A stretch of 51,037 bases of DNA from Phreatobacter sp. (GTDB taxonomy: Bacteria > Pseudomonadota > Alphaproteobacteria > Rhizobiales > Phreatobacteraceae). Every line of letters starts with the position of its first letter. Within the stretch, counting starts at the first letter, position 1. The translations under genes were made by a program, and so were the position numbers. Shown in pieces: positions 7,831 through 16,396 of this stretch. The DNA lies in assembly GCF_030691135.1 (NCBI RefSeq), contig NZ_JAUYFA010000084.1, positions 1 through 51,037 on the forward strand, in the 5' to 3' direction. The notes below the pieces were generated by a model. That model was not told where the DNA came from. It was given only the letters and a program-made list of their open reading frames with translations, and searched no databases.

Positions 7831-8406
7831 TCAGACCGGCTTCGACGTCCGCTCGAACAGCGGCAGGGTCTTGTACTGTCCCTTCGGCGTCAGCAGACCC
7901 TCGGCGACCATCTTGTCGTGCTGGATCTTGGCGATGTCGTAGGCGTAGGAGCCGGCATAGAAGGCGATCGTGCCGCCCGGCCTGGTCTGGCCGACGAGCA
8001 GCTTGACCATCTGGTAGTCGGTGAGGCCGCCATAGGCGTCATTGGCCTCGGTGCGGAACTCGCCGACATGGAACAGCGTCACGATGTCGAACATCGGCAA
8101 GAGCCGGGCATCGAGCTGATAGATGTCGCCGAAGATCGCCTTGTAGCCCCAGCCGAGCTCGGGATTCTCGACGATCATCGTCTCGTAGGTGCGGATCTCG
8201 CCGGGCGAGGCGGTGATGCCGAGGATGACGTTCTTGCGGTCCTTCTCGACATTGTGAAGGCCGAGGATGTGGTGGCCGCCGGTACCGAAATGGAAGATCG
8301 TCTGGGCTGAAACGTCGTTCTCGTCGAGCCAGTCGCAGAAGTGGACGTCGCAGGGGCATTCCTTGACCCGGAGGTCCCAGAAGTGGTCCCAGATGTGCAA
8401 TGACAT
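7831..8406 (-). CDS. Unknown protein with a methyltransferase-like Rossmann pattern
   Basis: A 191-residue cytoplasmic protein that I cannot name. The order of segments is that of a class I SAM-dependent methyltransferase: a first strand and glycine loop (TIFHFGTGGHHILGL, about 37-51), a second strand (NVILGITASPGEI), a fourth strand (FDIVTLFHVGEF) and a late TRPGGTIAFYAGS resembling the LKPGG turn. The first loop is HFGTGGHH rather than the usual DxGxGxG, so cofactor binding is uncertain. The N-terminus has a WDHFWDLRVKECPCDVHFCDW cluster with three Cys and several Trp. It lies 39 bp or less downstream of the ABC exporter gene on the same strand and may share its transcript. Confidence 0.6.
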   Translation of the reverse strand: MSLHIWDHFWDLRVKECPCDVHFCDWLDENDVSAQTIFHFGTGGHHILGLHNVEKDRKNVILGITASPGEIRTYETMIVENPELGWGYKAIFGDIYQLDARLLPMFDIVTLFHVGEFRTEANDAYGGLTDYQMVKLLVGQTRPGGTIAFYAGSYAYDIAKIQHDKMVAEGLLTPKGQYKTLPLFERTSKPV

Positions 8407-8445
8407 GGCGTTGGTCCTTGTGACGCCGCGATCGCGGCGATGTGC

Positions 8446-10236
8446 CTAGGGTGAAGACGTCGCCACCGCCATCGGCGGCCTGAGGGCGACGGAGGAGAGG
8501 TGGGCGCCGCGGTCGCTGCGCGACAGCTGGAGCTTGCGGTCGTGCAGGGCCTCGAGGCCCGGCCTGAGCCCGACGCTGATCAGCGTCGATCCGTCGAGAG
8601 CGGCCACCAGGGTCGCCATCAGACGGGCCTCGCCGCCTTCGTCGAGCGCGCTGGTGGCGCCGTCGAGAATGACGAGGTCGGGGCGCTGGACCAGCAGGCG
8701 GGCGATGGCCAGGCGCTGGCGCTCGCCGTTCGAGAGGGTCTGATCCCAGCGGTCGACCTCGTCGAGCCGCCGGCTCAGATAACCGAGCCCCGACTCGGTC
8801 AGGGCTTCGCTCAGGACGGCATCGTCCACAGCGAGGCTCTGGGCGGGATAGAGCAGCGCGCCCCGCAGCGTCCCGGCTGGGAGGTAGGCCCGCTCCGGGA
8901 CGAAGGCGATGGTGCCGCCGGCCGGCAGGGCGATGACGCCGGACCCCCAGGGCCAGAGGCCCGCGAGCGAGCGCACCAGCGTCGACTTGCCGGTTCCGCT
9001 CTCGCCCGAGACCATGACCTTCTCGCCGGCTTCGATCCGGGCATTGGCCTGGTCGATGAGCACGCGCCCCGAACGGTCGGAGATGGTGAGCTTGTCGAGC
9101 TGGACGGCGCCGGAGCCGGAAGGCGCCAGCACCACGCCGCCTTTGTGGTTGCGGTCGAAATCGCCGTCGATGTCGTCGATGGCATTGGTCAGTTCGGTGA
9201 CGCGCTGCATCGAGGCGTAGCACTGGGCGAGCGCCCGGAAATTGTCGACCAGCCAGGCGATGGCCACCTGGACCTGGAGGAAGGCGCCGGCGAGCTGCGT
9301 CACCTGGCCGAGGGTGAACTCCCCCGACAGGTATTTCGGCGCGGCGAGCAGCAGCGGCAGGACGGGCACGAAGACGCCGCTGCCGTTGGTCAGCCAGGTG
9401 ATGTGGCCGTGCCGGCGCACCACGCCGAGCCAGCGCCGCACGAGTTCCTGATAGGTGGTGCCGAGAGCCCGGCGTTCGTCCGCCTCGCCGCGGATCAGCG
9501 CGACGCTCTCGGAATTCTCGCGCAGCCGCGTCAGCTCGAAGCGCAGCTTCGCCTCCGCCTCGTTGCGGCGGGCGACCGCGCCCGGCAGGCGGTGGCCGAC
9601 CCACAGCATCAGCAGCGACATGGTGATGCCGTAGAACAGCGCCGCCAGCACCATGTAGCCGGGGATCCAGAGGGTCGTGCCGCCGACCTGCACCGTCAGC
9701 GCCCCGCCGACCACCCATAGGACGCCGACGAAGGTCAGCGCCGAGACGATCGAGGACAGCAGGCCGATGGCGAAATCAACGATCGGTTCCGTCGCCAGAC
9801 GGGTATCGTCGGCGATGCGGTATTCGGGATTGGCCGGCTCGGTCCGCGCCAGACCCATCCGGTAATAGCGCTGGCCGCCGATCCAGCGATCGATGAGCGA
9901 CCCGATCAGCCATTCGCGCCACCGCACCTGCAGCGTCTCGCGCGACAGGACGATGCCGACGCCGATGGCAGCAGCGCAGACGACGAGACCGAAGAAGACG
10001 ATGACGGCCCAGAACACCGTATGCGTGTCGGTGTTCTCCAGCGCATCGAAGAAACGCCGGTTCCAGGTATTGACCGCGAAATTGATGCCGACATTGACGA
10101 TCAGGCAGGCGGCGAGCGCCGCCGTCAGGAACCACGCCCGGCGCGCCGTCGCCCCCGTCCACCAGCCCGCGGCGAGGAGGAAGAAGTCACGGAAAACCTT
10201 GCGGTCGAGACCGTCGGCGGCGGAGGCGGGTGGCAT
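8446..10236 (-). CDS. SbmA/BacA-like ABC transporter, fused permease and ATPase (YddA type)
   Basis: A 596-residue half-transporter. The N-terminal 330 residues hold about six membrane helices of the ABC_membrane_2 (SbmA/BacA, peroxisomal ABCD) type, including NTWNRRFFDALENTD and NPEYRIADDTRLATEP. The ATPase follows: Walker A GESGTGKST (about 412), signature LSNGERQRLAIA (about 497) and Walker B PDLVILDGATSALDE (about 523). It would act as a homodimer in the inner membrane. Relatives carry vitamin B12, very-long-chain fatty acids or antimicrobial peptides; the substrate here is unknown. ATG 10236 is preferred to a TTG two codons upstream. The methyltransferase-like gene follows on the same strand. 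Confidence 0.88.
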   Translation of the reverse strand: MPPASAADGLDRKVFRDFFLLAAGWWTGATARRAWFLTAALAACLIVNVGINFAVNTWNRRFFDALENTDTHTVFWAVIVFFGLVVCAAAIGVGIVLSRETLQVRWREWLIGSLIDRWIGGQRYYRMGLARTEPANPEYRIADDTRLATEPIVDFAIGLLSSIVSALTFVGVLWVVGGALTVQVGGTTLWIPGYMVLAALFYGITMSLLMLWVGHRLPGAVARRNEAEAKLRFELTRLRENSESVALIRGEADERRALGTTYQELVRRWLGVVRRHGHITWLTNGSGVFVPVLPLLLAAPKYLSGEFTLGQVTQLAGAFLQVQVAIAWLVDNFRALAQCYASMQRVTELTNAIDDIDGDFDRNHKGGVVLAPSGSGAVQLDKLTISDRSGRVLIDQANARIEAGEKVMVSGESGTGKSTLVRSLAGLWPWGSGVIALPAGGTIAFVPERAYLPAGTLRGALLYPAQSLAVDDAVLSEALTESGLGYLSRRLDEVDRWDQTLSNGERQRLAIARLLVQRPDLVILDGATSALDEGGEARLMATLVAALDGSTLISVGLRPGLEALHDRKLQLSRSDRGAHLSSVALRPPMAVATSSP

Positions 10237-10361
10237 ATTCAACGCTTTGGCACCCGCGAGCGGCTGAACACGAAATCGTGAGCGTCACAATCCACCATTC
10301 GCGGATGCTACGCAATTACCCACATTCCGCATGATCGCGCATGAACTGGCGATGAACCGCC

Positions 10362-11294
10362 TCAGCCGATGCCGAGCACGCGCAGCCAGAGGAGCGACGT
10401 GACGGCCGCCAGCAGGGTGGACAGCGCCACCGCCGTCGACGCGATGCCGACGCCCTGCCCGTAGCGTGCCGCGAACAGATAGGCGTTGATGCCCGCGGGC
10501 ATGGCGGCGAATAGCACGACGGTGCCGGTCCAGGACGGCGGCAGCGCGAAGACGTGGTGCGCGACGACATAGGCGATGGCGGGATGCACCAGCAGCCGCA
10601 GCACGCAGATCATCAATGCCACCGGAACATCGGTGCGCACGCCATAGGTCTTCAGCGACAGTCCCAGCGCGATGAGCGACAGGGGAATGGTGGTGTTCGC
10701 TACCATGTCGAGCATGGTCGCGGCCACCCCGGATGGCCGAAGGCCGAAGACCTGGAAGGCGACACCCGCCGCCATGGCGATGATCAGGGGATGGGTGGCG
10801 AGACCGCGGCCGAGCTTGACGAAGAGCGCGCCGCCGGTGGCGGCACGGGTGCCCTCCAGCATCAGGGTCGCCAGCGTCATGGTGATCGGCAGGTTGACCG
10901 CCAACAGCATGGCGATGGGAAAGGCCGCCTCCTCGCCATAGGCCTTGAGGATGATCGGGATGCCGATCAGCACGGTATTGGCCTGGCCCGTGGCGAGACC
11001 GGCGATCACCGCGTCGCCGCGGGAGCGGCGGAACAGGCCGGCCGCCAGGACCGTCGCCAGGCCCCAGACGATGGCCATGCCGGCGTAGTAGGCGATCCAG
11101 TAGCCCCAGGGGAAAACGCCGGGAAACACGGCCGCGGTGAGCAGCTTGAACATCAGCGCCGGGGCGCCGATGACGAAGAGATAGGAGGTCAGCCCTTCAT
11201 TGGCCCGCTCGCCGATCAGCCCCGCCAGCGCCGCCCCGTAGCCGAGGGCGACGAGCCCGAAGACCGGCGCGACGAGGAGCAGGAGTTCGACCAT
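10362..11294 (-). CDS. AEC family (auxin efflux carrier-like) permease
   Basis: A 310-residue hydrophobic protein with about ten membrane helices, of the AEC/membrane transport family (MdcF-like). It begins MVELLLLVAPVFGLVALGYG, contains a central GLATGQANTVLIGIPIILKAYG segment typical of the repeat, and ends with TSLLWLRVLGIG. Members move malonate, malate or other carboxylates through the inner membrane. The frame could start 18 codons earlier, but MVELL puts the first helix at the N-terminus as in relatives. No catabolic partner is adjacent; a response regulator is divergent from it. Confidence 0.87.
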   Translation of the reverse strand: MVELLLLVAPVFGLVALGYGAALAGLIGERANEGLTSYLFVIGAPALMFKLLTAAVFPGVFPWGYWIAYYAGMAIVWGLATVLAAGLFRRSRGDAVIAGLATGQANTVLIGIPIILKAYGEEAAFPIAMLLAVNLPITMTLATLMLEGTRAATGGALFVKLGRGLATHPLIIAMAAGVAFQVFGLRPSGVAATMLDMVANTTIPLSLIALGLSLKTYGVRTDVPVALMICVLRLLVHPAIAYVVAHHVFALPPSWTGTVVLFAAMPAGINAYLFAARYGQGVGIASTAVALSTLLAAVTSLLWLRVLGIG

Positions 11295-11367
11295 GGGGAT
11301 GCGCGGCTCGGTGAACGGAACCCGCGCAATAAACCATTTCTTCGTCATTCCGCGTTAGGCCTGTCGC

Positions 11368-11751
11368 ATGCCCGCCATGCCCGCCGGAAAAGCCGCGACA
11401 GCCGCGAGGGGACCGTCCCTGAAAGTGCTGATCGTCGACGACCACGCCTTCTCGCGTGAGGTCGTGGCGCGCATCGCGAGCGCGCTCGGGCATCGGGTGA
11501 CCTCCGTCGACGGCGGCCACGCCGCCCTCGAGGCCGCCGCCGCCGACCACTTCGACGTCGCCGTCATCGACCGGCGGATGCCCGACATGGACGGCACCGC
11601 CGTCGCCCTGGCGATGCGGGCCCATTCCCGTCATCCGCGTCTGGTGGCGCTCTCCGGCGACGACCCCGCCGACATGCTGCCCGGCCTCTTCGACATCGTG
11701 CTGCAGAAGCCGGTCGAGGCCGCGGTTCTGGCGCGAGCGCTCGCCGGCTGA
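11368..11751 (+). CDS. Stand-alone receiver-domain response regulator (CheY-like)
   Basis: A 127-residue protein that is one receiver domain with no output domain. The acidic pocket is D24 and D25 (VLIVDDHAF), the phosphoacceptor is D68 (VAVIDRRMPDMDG), the switch residue is S96 (LVALSGDD) and the conserved Lys is K114 (LQKPV). All residues for phosphorylation are present. Such single domains act by protein contact, as phosphate sinks or in phosphorelays. No histidine kinase is encoded nearby, so its partner is unknown. It lies divergent from the AEC permease and 127 bp before an amidotransferase gene. Confidence 0.9.
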   Translation: MPAMPAGKAATAARGPSLKVLIVDDHAFSREVVARIASALGHRVTSVDGGHAALEAAAADHFDVAVIDRRMPDMDGTAVALAMRAHSRHPRLVALSGDDPADMLPGLFDIVLQKPVEAAVLARALAG

Positions 11752-11878
11752 GCCCCCTTGCGGCGCCTCTGTGACAGTTGTGCAACGCACACCTGCCATT
11801 TGTTCAGCCATCTTTAAGCAAGCTCATCCTTTCATCACACTGTCCGCCAGTGAACAGGCCTCGAGGTGATTCACCGCC

Positions 11879-12664
11879 ATGTCCGTGCGTCCTCTGCTGC
11901 GACCCGACGCGACGATTTCCGGACCGGTGACACCGGTCGTGCGGAAGAGGGGTGGTCCTCGCTCCAGCCGTCCGACGGACATCCTCATCGTCCTGCACCA
12001 GGAGCACTCGACGCCCGGCCGGGTCGGCCGCCTGCTCGAGGAGCGCGGCTTTCGCCTCGACATCCGCCGTCCCCGCTTCGGCGATCCGCTGCCGACCGAT
12101 ACGGGCAGCCTCGCCGGCGCCGTCATCTTCGGCGGCCCGATGAGCGCCAACGACCCCGACGACTTCGTCAAGGCGGAAACCGACTGGATCGGCGTCGCGC
12201 TGAAGGACGAGCTGCCCTTTCTCGGCATCTGCCTCGGTGCGCAGATGCTGGCGCGCCATCTCGGCGCCAAGGTCGCCTTCCACCCGGAAGGCCATGTCGA
12301 GGTCGGCTATTATCCGCTCCACGCCACCGAGGCGGCGCAGCGCGAACTGCCCTGGCCCGACCACGTCTACCAGTGGCACCGGGAGGGCTTCGACGTGCCC
12401 TGCGGCGCCGAACTGCTCGCCACCGGCGACTGCTTCGCCAACCAGGCGATCCGCGTCGGCCGTGCCGCCTACGGCATCCAGTTCCACCCCGAGGTGACGC
12501 ACTGGATGATGAACCGCTGGACGACGCGGGCGCACGAGCGGATGGCCTCCCCCAATGCCCGCCCCCGGCAGGACCATTTCGACGGACGCTATCTCCATGA
12601 CCCCGGCGTGCGCCTTTGGCTCGACGCGTTTCTGGATCACTGGACAGCCCTGAAGGTCGCCTGA
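11879..12664 (+). CDS. Class I glutamine amidotransferase-like protein (GMP synthase amidotransferase type)
   Basis: A 261-residue protein. After about 33 low-complexity residues it runs as a class I amidotransferase: DILIVLHQEHSTPGRVG, AVIFGGPMSAND, the nucleophile Cys in GICLGAQ (about C118) and the His-x-Glu of IQFHPE (about H203, E205), giving a full triad. Homologues release ammonia from glutamine, or in stand-alone form hydrolyse gamma-glutamyl compounds. There is no synthase domain, so the acceptor is unknown. ATG 11879 is the first start after the preceding gap; the start of the conserved domain would also allow a later one. Confidence 0.87.
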   Translation: MSVRPLLRPDATISGPVTPVVRKRGGPRSSRPTDILIVLHQEHSTPGRVGRLLEERGFRLDIRRPRFGDPLPTDTGSLAGAVIFGGPMSANDPDDFVKAETDWIGVALKDELPFLGICLGAQMLARHLGAKVAFHPEGHVEVGYYPLHATEAAQRELPWPDHVYQWHREGFDVPCGAELLATGDCFANQAIRVGRAAYGIQFHPEVTHWMMNRWTTRAHERMASPNARPRQDHFDGRYLHDPGVRLWLDAFLDHWTALKVA

Positions 12665-12852
12665 ACCGTCGGCGCCGATGCCGTGTCATGGTCATGACAT
12701 CGACCCCGGCGAGCGTCACACTGGTTCTGCGGCCGATTCGCCGAGGTCCGCATCCCCGGACGGGGTCGTCGGGGGACGCGGGCGATGCGGCCGGGACGTT
12801 GATGGTTGCGGCGCCCGCTTGAGGCGTCGGCGTGCAGCGCAGGGAGGTCGTC

Positions 12853-13392
12853 ATGCCCCGCATCTTCACCGGTCTCGAAGTTCCCGAGGCCCTGCGCGAG
12901 GATCTGGCGAGTTTGCGTGGCGGCCTGATGAGCGCCCGGTGGATGGAGCCGGAGGACTATCACCTCACCCTGCGATTCGTCGGCGACGTCGATGAACGCA
13001 CCGCCAACGAGATCGCCGATCTCCTCTATGCCGTACGCAAGCGCTCCATCGAGGTGACGCTGACCGGCCTCGGCGCCTTCGGCGGCGACCGGCCGCGCTC
13101 CATCTACGTCGCGGTCAAGCAGACCCAGCCGCTGATGGACCTGCAGGCCGAACACGAGCGCATCATGCGCCGCGTCGGATTGCTGCCGGAACCGCGCAAG
13201 TTTGCGCCCCACATCACGCTGGCGCGCCTCGGCCGCGATGCCACCGCCCGCACCGTCGCCGACTGGCTGGCGCTGCGCGGCCTGTTCATCAGCCGCACCT
13301 TCATCGTCCCGAGCTTCGTGCTCTTCTCGTCGAAGGAATCAGTCGGCGGTGGCCCCTACCTCGTCGAAGAGACCTATCCGCTGGCGGCGTGA
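12853..13392 (+). CDS. thpR: RNA 2',3'-cyclic phosphodiesterase (2'-5' RNA ligase family)
   Basis: A 179-residue 2H phosphoesterase of normal length. It starts MPRIFTGLEVPEALREDL; the two catalytic His-x-Thr motifs are H37-L-T39 (DYHLTLRFVG) and H120-I-T122 (FAPHITLARLG), symmetric in the two lobes. The family opens 2',3'-cyclic phosphate ends of RNA and in vitro joins tRNA halves by 2'-5' bonds. ATG 12853 is preferred to an in-frame start seven codons upstream because it matches the family N-terminus and has AGGGAGG 7 bases ahead. It lies convergent with the L,D-transpeptidase gene. Confidence 0.93.
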   Translation: MPRIFTGLEVPEALREDLASLRGGLMSARWMEPEDYHLTLRFVGDVDERTANEIADLLYAVRKRSIEVTLTGLGAFGGDRPRSIYVAVKQTQPLMDLQAEHERIMRRVGLLPEPRKFAPHITLARLGRDATARTVADWLALRGLFISRTFIVPSFVLFSSKESVGGGPYLVEETYPLAA

Positions 13393-13417
13393 ACGACGGC
13401 GACGGGCGCAAGTCGCC

Positions 13418-15091
13418 TCAGTTTCCGGCAGCGCCCTGGTTGGCCACCTGCGGCTGGGCGGGAGCCGGCGTCGCCTGCTGCTGCCCCTGGCCGAGGCCGA
13501 CGGCTCCCATCGTCCGTGTGAACCAGTTGCCCTGCTGCGCCGGGGCCGGAGCGGGCTCCGCGGCGAAGGCTGATATGGTGGATGTCTGGGCAGGGCCAAT
13601 GGTGCGTACGGCCACCGACGTTCTCAGAGGTGAGGGCATCGGCAAGGGCGCACTGGCGATGGTTGCCGCGACCGAGGTTTCGAGCGTTGCCGCCGCGGGT
13701 GCTGCAGGCGGCAGGCTGACGGGCGTCGACGTGGCGGAGGCGAGCGCGGGGGCTGCGGCCGGCGCCGCTTCGGCGACGACCGGCGAACGCGCCGAGACGA
13801 GCGTCACCGGCTGGCTCTGCTGGCTGGCGAGCGACAGGTGGGGCTCCGACGAGCCGACACGGATCTGGCGGTGGGCGAAGCGGTCCGCGAAGGTGCGATG
13901 TGTGCCGCCGTCGATGCCCGAACGGGCCGGCGCGGCCGGCAATTCGCGCGACAGCGCCGCGACCTGCGCCATGTCGCGGGCGTGTTTTGCGGCCACGGCC
14001 TGGCGGATGGCCGGCGGCACGACATAGGCCGGGCAGCGGCCAGCGGCCTGGAAGGTCGGGCGCGGCGCCGACGTATCGTCGCCGATGGCGGTGAAGCGGG
14101 TGCGGATCGACCGGGCGGAGGCCGGTGCCTCGCGCGTCACCGGGGCCATGGTGGTGACCGGCTGGTTCAGCGAGGTCGGCACCGGAGTGCGCGGCGCCGG
14201 TGCGGTCGTGACGTTGGCGGGGGCCGCACCGGTGCGGCGGGTGCCGGCCCAGGGATCACTGGCGGCGATCATCTCACGGGTCTCGCCCGTGCCGCCGGCC
14301 TGTGCCAGGACGGACTGCGGCGAGACTGCGTTGTAGACGTAGCGGCGCTCGCAGACGTCGACCTGCGGCTCCTGGCGCGTCACCTCGAAATGGTCGTGGC
14401 CTTCCTTGAGGTTCTTCCAGAAGGCCATGTTCGGGTTGTTGCGATGGCGGGCCATGTTCCGCGGCGTCATGCGGAACGGAAAGGCCTGCACCTGGAAGCT
14501 GTCCTGGCCGCCCTGCAACGCCTCGCGGGCCAGCGCATAGACCTCGCCGATGGCCTCGTCGGTCATCGCGTAGCAGCCGCGCGACGAACAGTCGCCATGC
14601 ACCATCAGATGCGATCCGGTGCGGCCGTGCGAGCGGTCGAACTGGTTGGGAAAGCCCATGTTGAACGAGAGATAGAAGGACGAGCGCGGATTCATCAGGC
14701 CCATATTGATCTGATAGAACCCTTCCGGCGACTGGCGGTCACCCTCCCGCACTTTCGGGCCGAGATCGCCCGAGTAATTGCAGATCGGATAGGTCTTGAA
14801 ATGGGCGTAGCGGCCGGTCGCGTCACGCTTCCAGACCTCGAGCTCGGCCTCTTCCTTGAAGATCCGCATCAGCACCGGCGAGGCGCGTGTCATGCCCTTG
14901 ACGTTCAGTTCCTCGAGGACCGCTTGGGCGATCGGCACGTTGCCGCGGTTGGGATCGTTGCGCGATACCGTCTGGCTCTGGCAGCCGGCGAGCAGGACGG
15001 AGCAGGCGGCGACGGACAACGCCAGACGCCAGCCGCCGAGACGGTTGGACCGCGAGATTGCCACCTGGGGACTGCCGGCCGTCTGCTGCAA
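13418..15091 (-). CDS. L,D-transpeptidase of the YafK type, predicted lipoprotein with long Ala/Pro tail
   Basis: About 557 residues if started at TTG 15091, which has GGGAG seven bases upstream; no ATG gives a sensible start and the frame is open to 15223. The N-terminus is a lipoprotein signal: NRLGGWR, the hydrophobic LALSVAACSVLLAGC and a lipobox ending in Cys. The YkuD-like catalytic domain (about 60-270) has SHLMVHGDCSSRGCYAM, with the catalytic His and C173, in the SxGCYA form of murein-associated YafK/DpaA proteins. The second half is Ala, Pro, Thr and Val-rich low-complexity sequence ending in an Ala/Gln/Pro run. It probably cross-links or cleaves peptidoglycan in the periplasm. Confidence 0.85.
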   Translation of the reverse strand: MQQTAGSPQVAISRSNRLGGWRLALSVAACSVLLAGCQSQTVSRNDPNRGNVPIAQAVLEELNVKGMTRASPVLMRIFKEEAELEVWKRDATGRYAHFKTYPICNYSGDLGPKVREGDRQSPEGFYQINMGLMNPRSSFYLSFNMGFPNQFDRSHGRTGSHLMVHGDCSSRGCYAMTDEAIGEVYALAREALQGGQDSFQVQAFPFRMTPRNMARHRNNPNMAFWKNLKEGHDHFEVTRQEPQVDVCERRYVYNAVSPQSVLAQAGGTGETREMIAASDPWAGTRRTGAAPANVTTAPAPRTPVPTSLNQPVTTMAPVTREAPASARSIRTRFTAIGDDTSAPRPTFQAAGRCPAYVVPPAIRQAVAAKHARDMAQVAALSRELPAAPARSGIDGGTHRTFADRFAHRQIRVGSSEPHLSLASQQSQPVTLVSARSPVVAEAAPAAAPALASATSTPVSLPPAAPAAATLETSVAATIASAPLPMPSPLRTSVAVRTIGPAQTSTISAFAAEPAPAPAQQGNWFTRTMGAVGLGQGQQQATPAPAQPQVANQGAAGN

Positions 15092-15292
15092 TGCTATGCT
15101 CCCGAAACAGGGCGAAGAAAGCCCCTCGAACGGTATCAGCTTGGCGCTGCTGATCCTTAACGGACCCTTGAGACCGACCGATAGCGTCAACCCGCGGTTA
15201 CCGCAACCCGCCGGAAACACCACCGAGGGTTAATGAATTCCTCAGACTGGTCACACGTCGGTGATGGTGCGGCAAGGAACGCGGCGGAACCA

Positions 15293-15310
15293 TGGCGGGC
15301 GGGCCCGCCA
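15293..15310 (-). terminator. Weak hairpin after accA
   Basis: TGGCGGG pairs with CCCGCCA around a four-base loop, 7 bp beyond the accA stop codon. No T-run follows on the minus strand, so intrinsic termination is doubtful. It may mark the 3' end of the accA transcript. Confidence 0.3.
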
Positions 15311-15316
15311 GTCGCC

Positions 15317-16270
15317 TCAGATCGTCCGCCCGATGGCGAGGAACTTGTCCCGCCGCAGCCGGCGGATCTCTTCCGGCGGCAATCCGGCCATGCCCTGCAG
15401 CGCCGCCTCGATCGCATCGCCCACCCGCACCACCGCGAGATCGGGATCGCGGTGGGCACCGCCGAGGGGCTCCGGCACGATCTGGTCGATGACGCCGAAC
15501 CGCATCAGGTCCTGCGCGGTGATCTTCATGTTTGTGGCCGCTTCCTGCGCCTTGGTCGTATCGCGCCACAGGATCGAGGCCGCCCCTTCCGGCGAGATCA
15601 CGCTGTAGATGGCGTGTTCCAGCATCATCACCCGGTTGGCGGTGGCGATGGCGATGGCGCCGCCCGATCCGCCCTCGCCGATGATGATCGCGACGTTCGG
15701 CACGCCGAGGCCGAGGCTGCAATCGGTCGAGCGGGCGATGGCCTCGGCCTGGCCGCGCTCCTCGGCGCCGATGCCGGGATAGGCTCCCGCCGTATCGACC
15801 AGCGTGACCACCGGGATGTCGAAGCGCTGGGCAGTCTCCATCAGGCGCACCGCCTTGCGGTAGCCCTCGGGGCGCGCCATGCCGAAATTGTGCCGGATGC
15901 GGGTTTCGGTCGTGTCGCCCCGCTCGTGGCCCATGATGCAGATGCTCTGGCCGCGGAACCGGCCGAACCCGCCGATGATCGCCTCGTCCTCGCCGAAGAC
16001 GCGGTCGCCGGCGAGCGGCGTGAAGTCCTCCAGGAGTTTCGCGATATAGTCGAGCGTGTGGGGGCGGCCGGGATGGCGGGCGACCAGCGTCTTCTGCCAG
16101 GGCGTCAGGCCCTGATAGAGGTCCTTCAGCGCCTGGCCGGCCTTCTGCTCGAGCCGCGTCACCTCCTCGGTGATGGAGACCCCGCCGTCGCGCGCCGCGA
16201 CCTCGCGCAGTTCCTCGACCTTGGATTCGAGTTCGGCTATCGGTTTTTCAAAATCGAGGTAGCTGCGCAT
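15317..16270 (-). CDS. accA: Acetyl-CoA carboxylase carboxyltransferase subunit alpha
   Basis: A 317-residue protein of the standard AccA length. It begins MRSYLDFEKPIAELESKVEE and contains LDYIAKLLEDFTPLAGDR, the CoA/biotin-site glycines FGMARPEGYRKAVRLM, VDTAGAYPGIGAEERGQ (oxyanion hole region) and IGEGGSGGAIAI. With AccD it moves the carboxyl group from biotin to acetyl-CoA, making malonyl-CoA for fatty-acid synthesis. ATG 16270 is the family start; a TTG two codons upstream is less likely. It lies downstream of xerD on the same strand, with a 126-bp gap. Confidence 0.97.
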   Translation of the reverse strand: MRSYLDFEKPIAELESKVEELREVAARDGGVSITEEVTRLEQKAGQALKDLYQGLTPWQKTLVARHPGRPHTLDYIAKLLEDFTPLAGDRVFGEDEAIIGGFGRFRGQSICIMGHERGDTTETRIRHNFGMARPEGYRKAVRLMETAQRFDIPVVTLVDTAGAYPGIGAEERGQAEAIARSTDCSLGLGVPNVAIIIGEGGSGGAIAIATANRVMMLEHAIYSVISPEGAASILWRDTTKAQEAATNMKITAQDLMRFGVIDQIVPEPLGGAHRDPDLAVVRVGDAIEAALQGMAGLPPEEIRRLRRDKFLAIGRTI

Positions 16271-16396
16271 CGGCAAGGTGCGGCCCAGGACCTGTGGACG
16301 GTGGCCCGCGGGGGCCGGGGGGGACGGCCCCTGAGGGCCCGATGAAGCGCGAGCACATGCCTTTCGGGGCAGGGCAAGTCAAGGACGGACCTGTCC

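Noticed and set aside
13838-15160. A 440-codon + strand frame opposite the L,D-transpeptidase gene
   Set aside because: No recognisable domain and extreme Arg content; the minus-strand gene has the signal peptide and catalytic motif.
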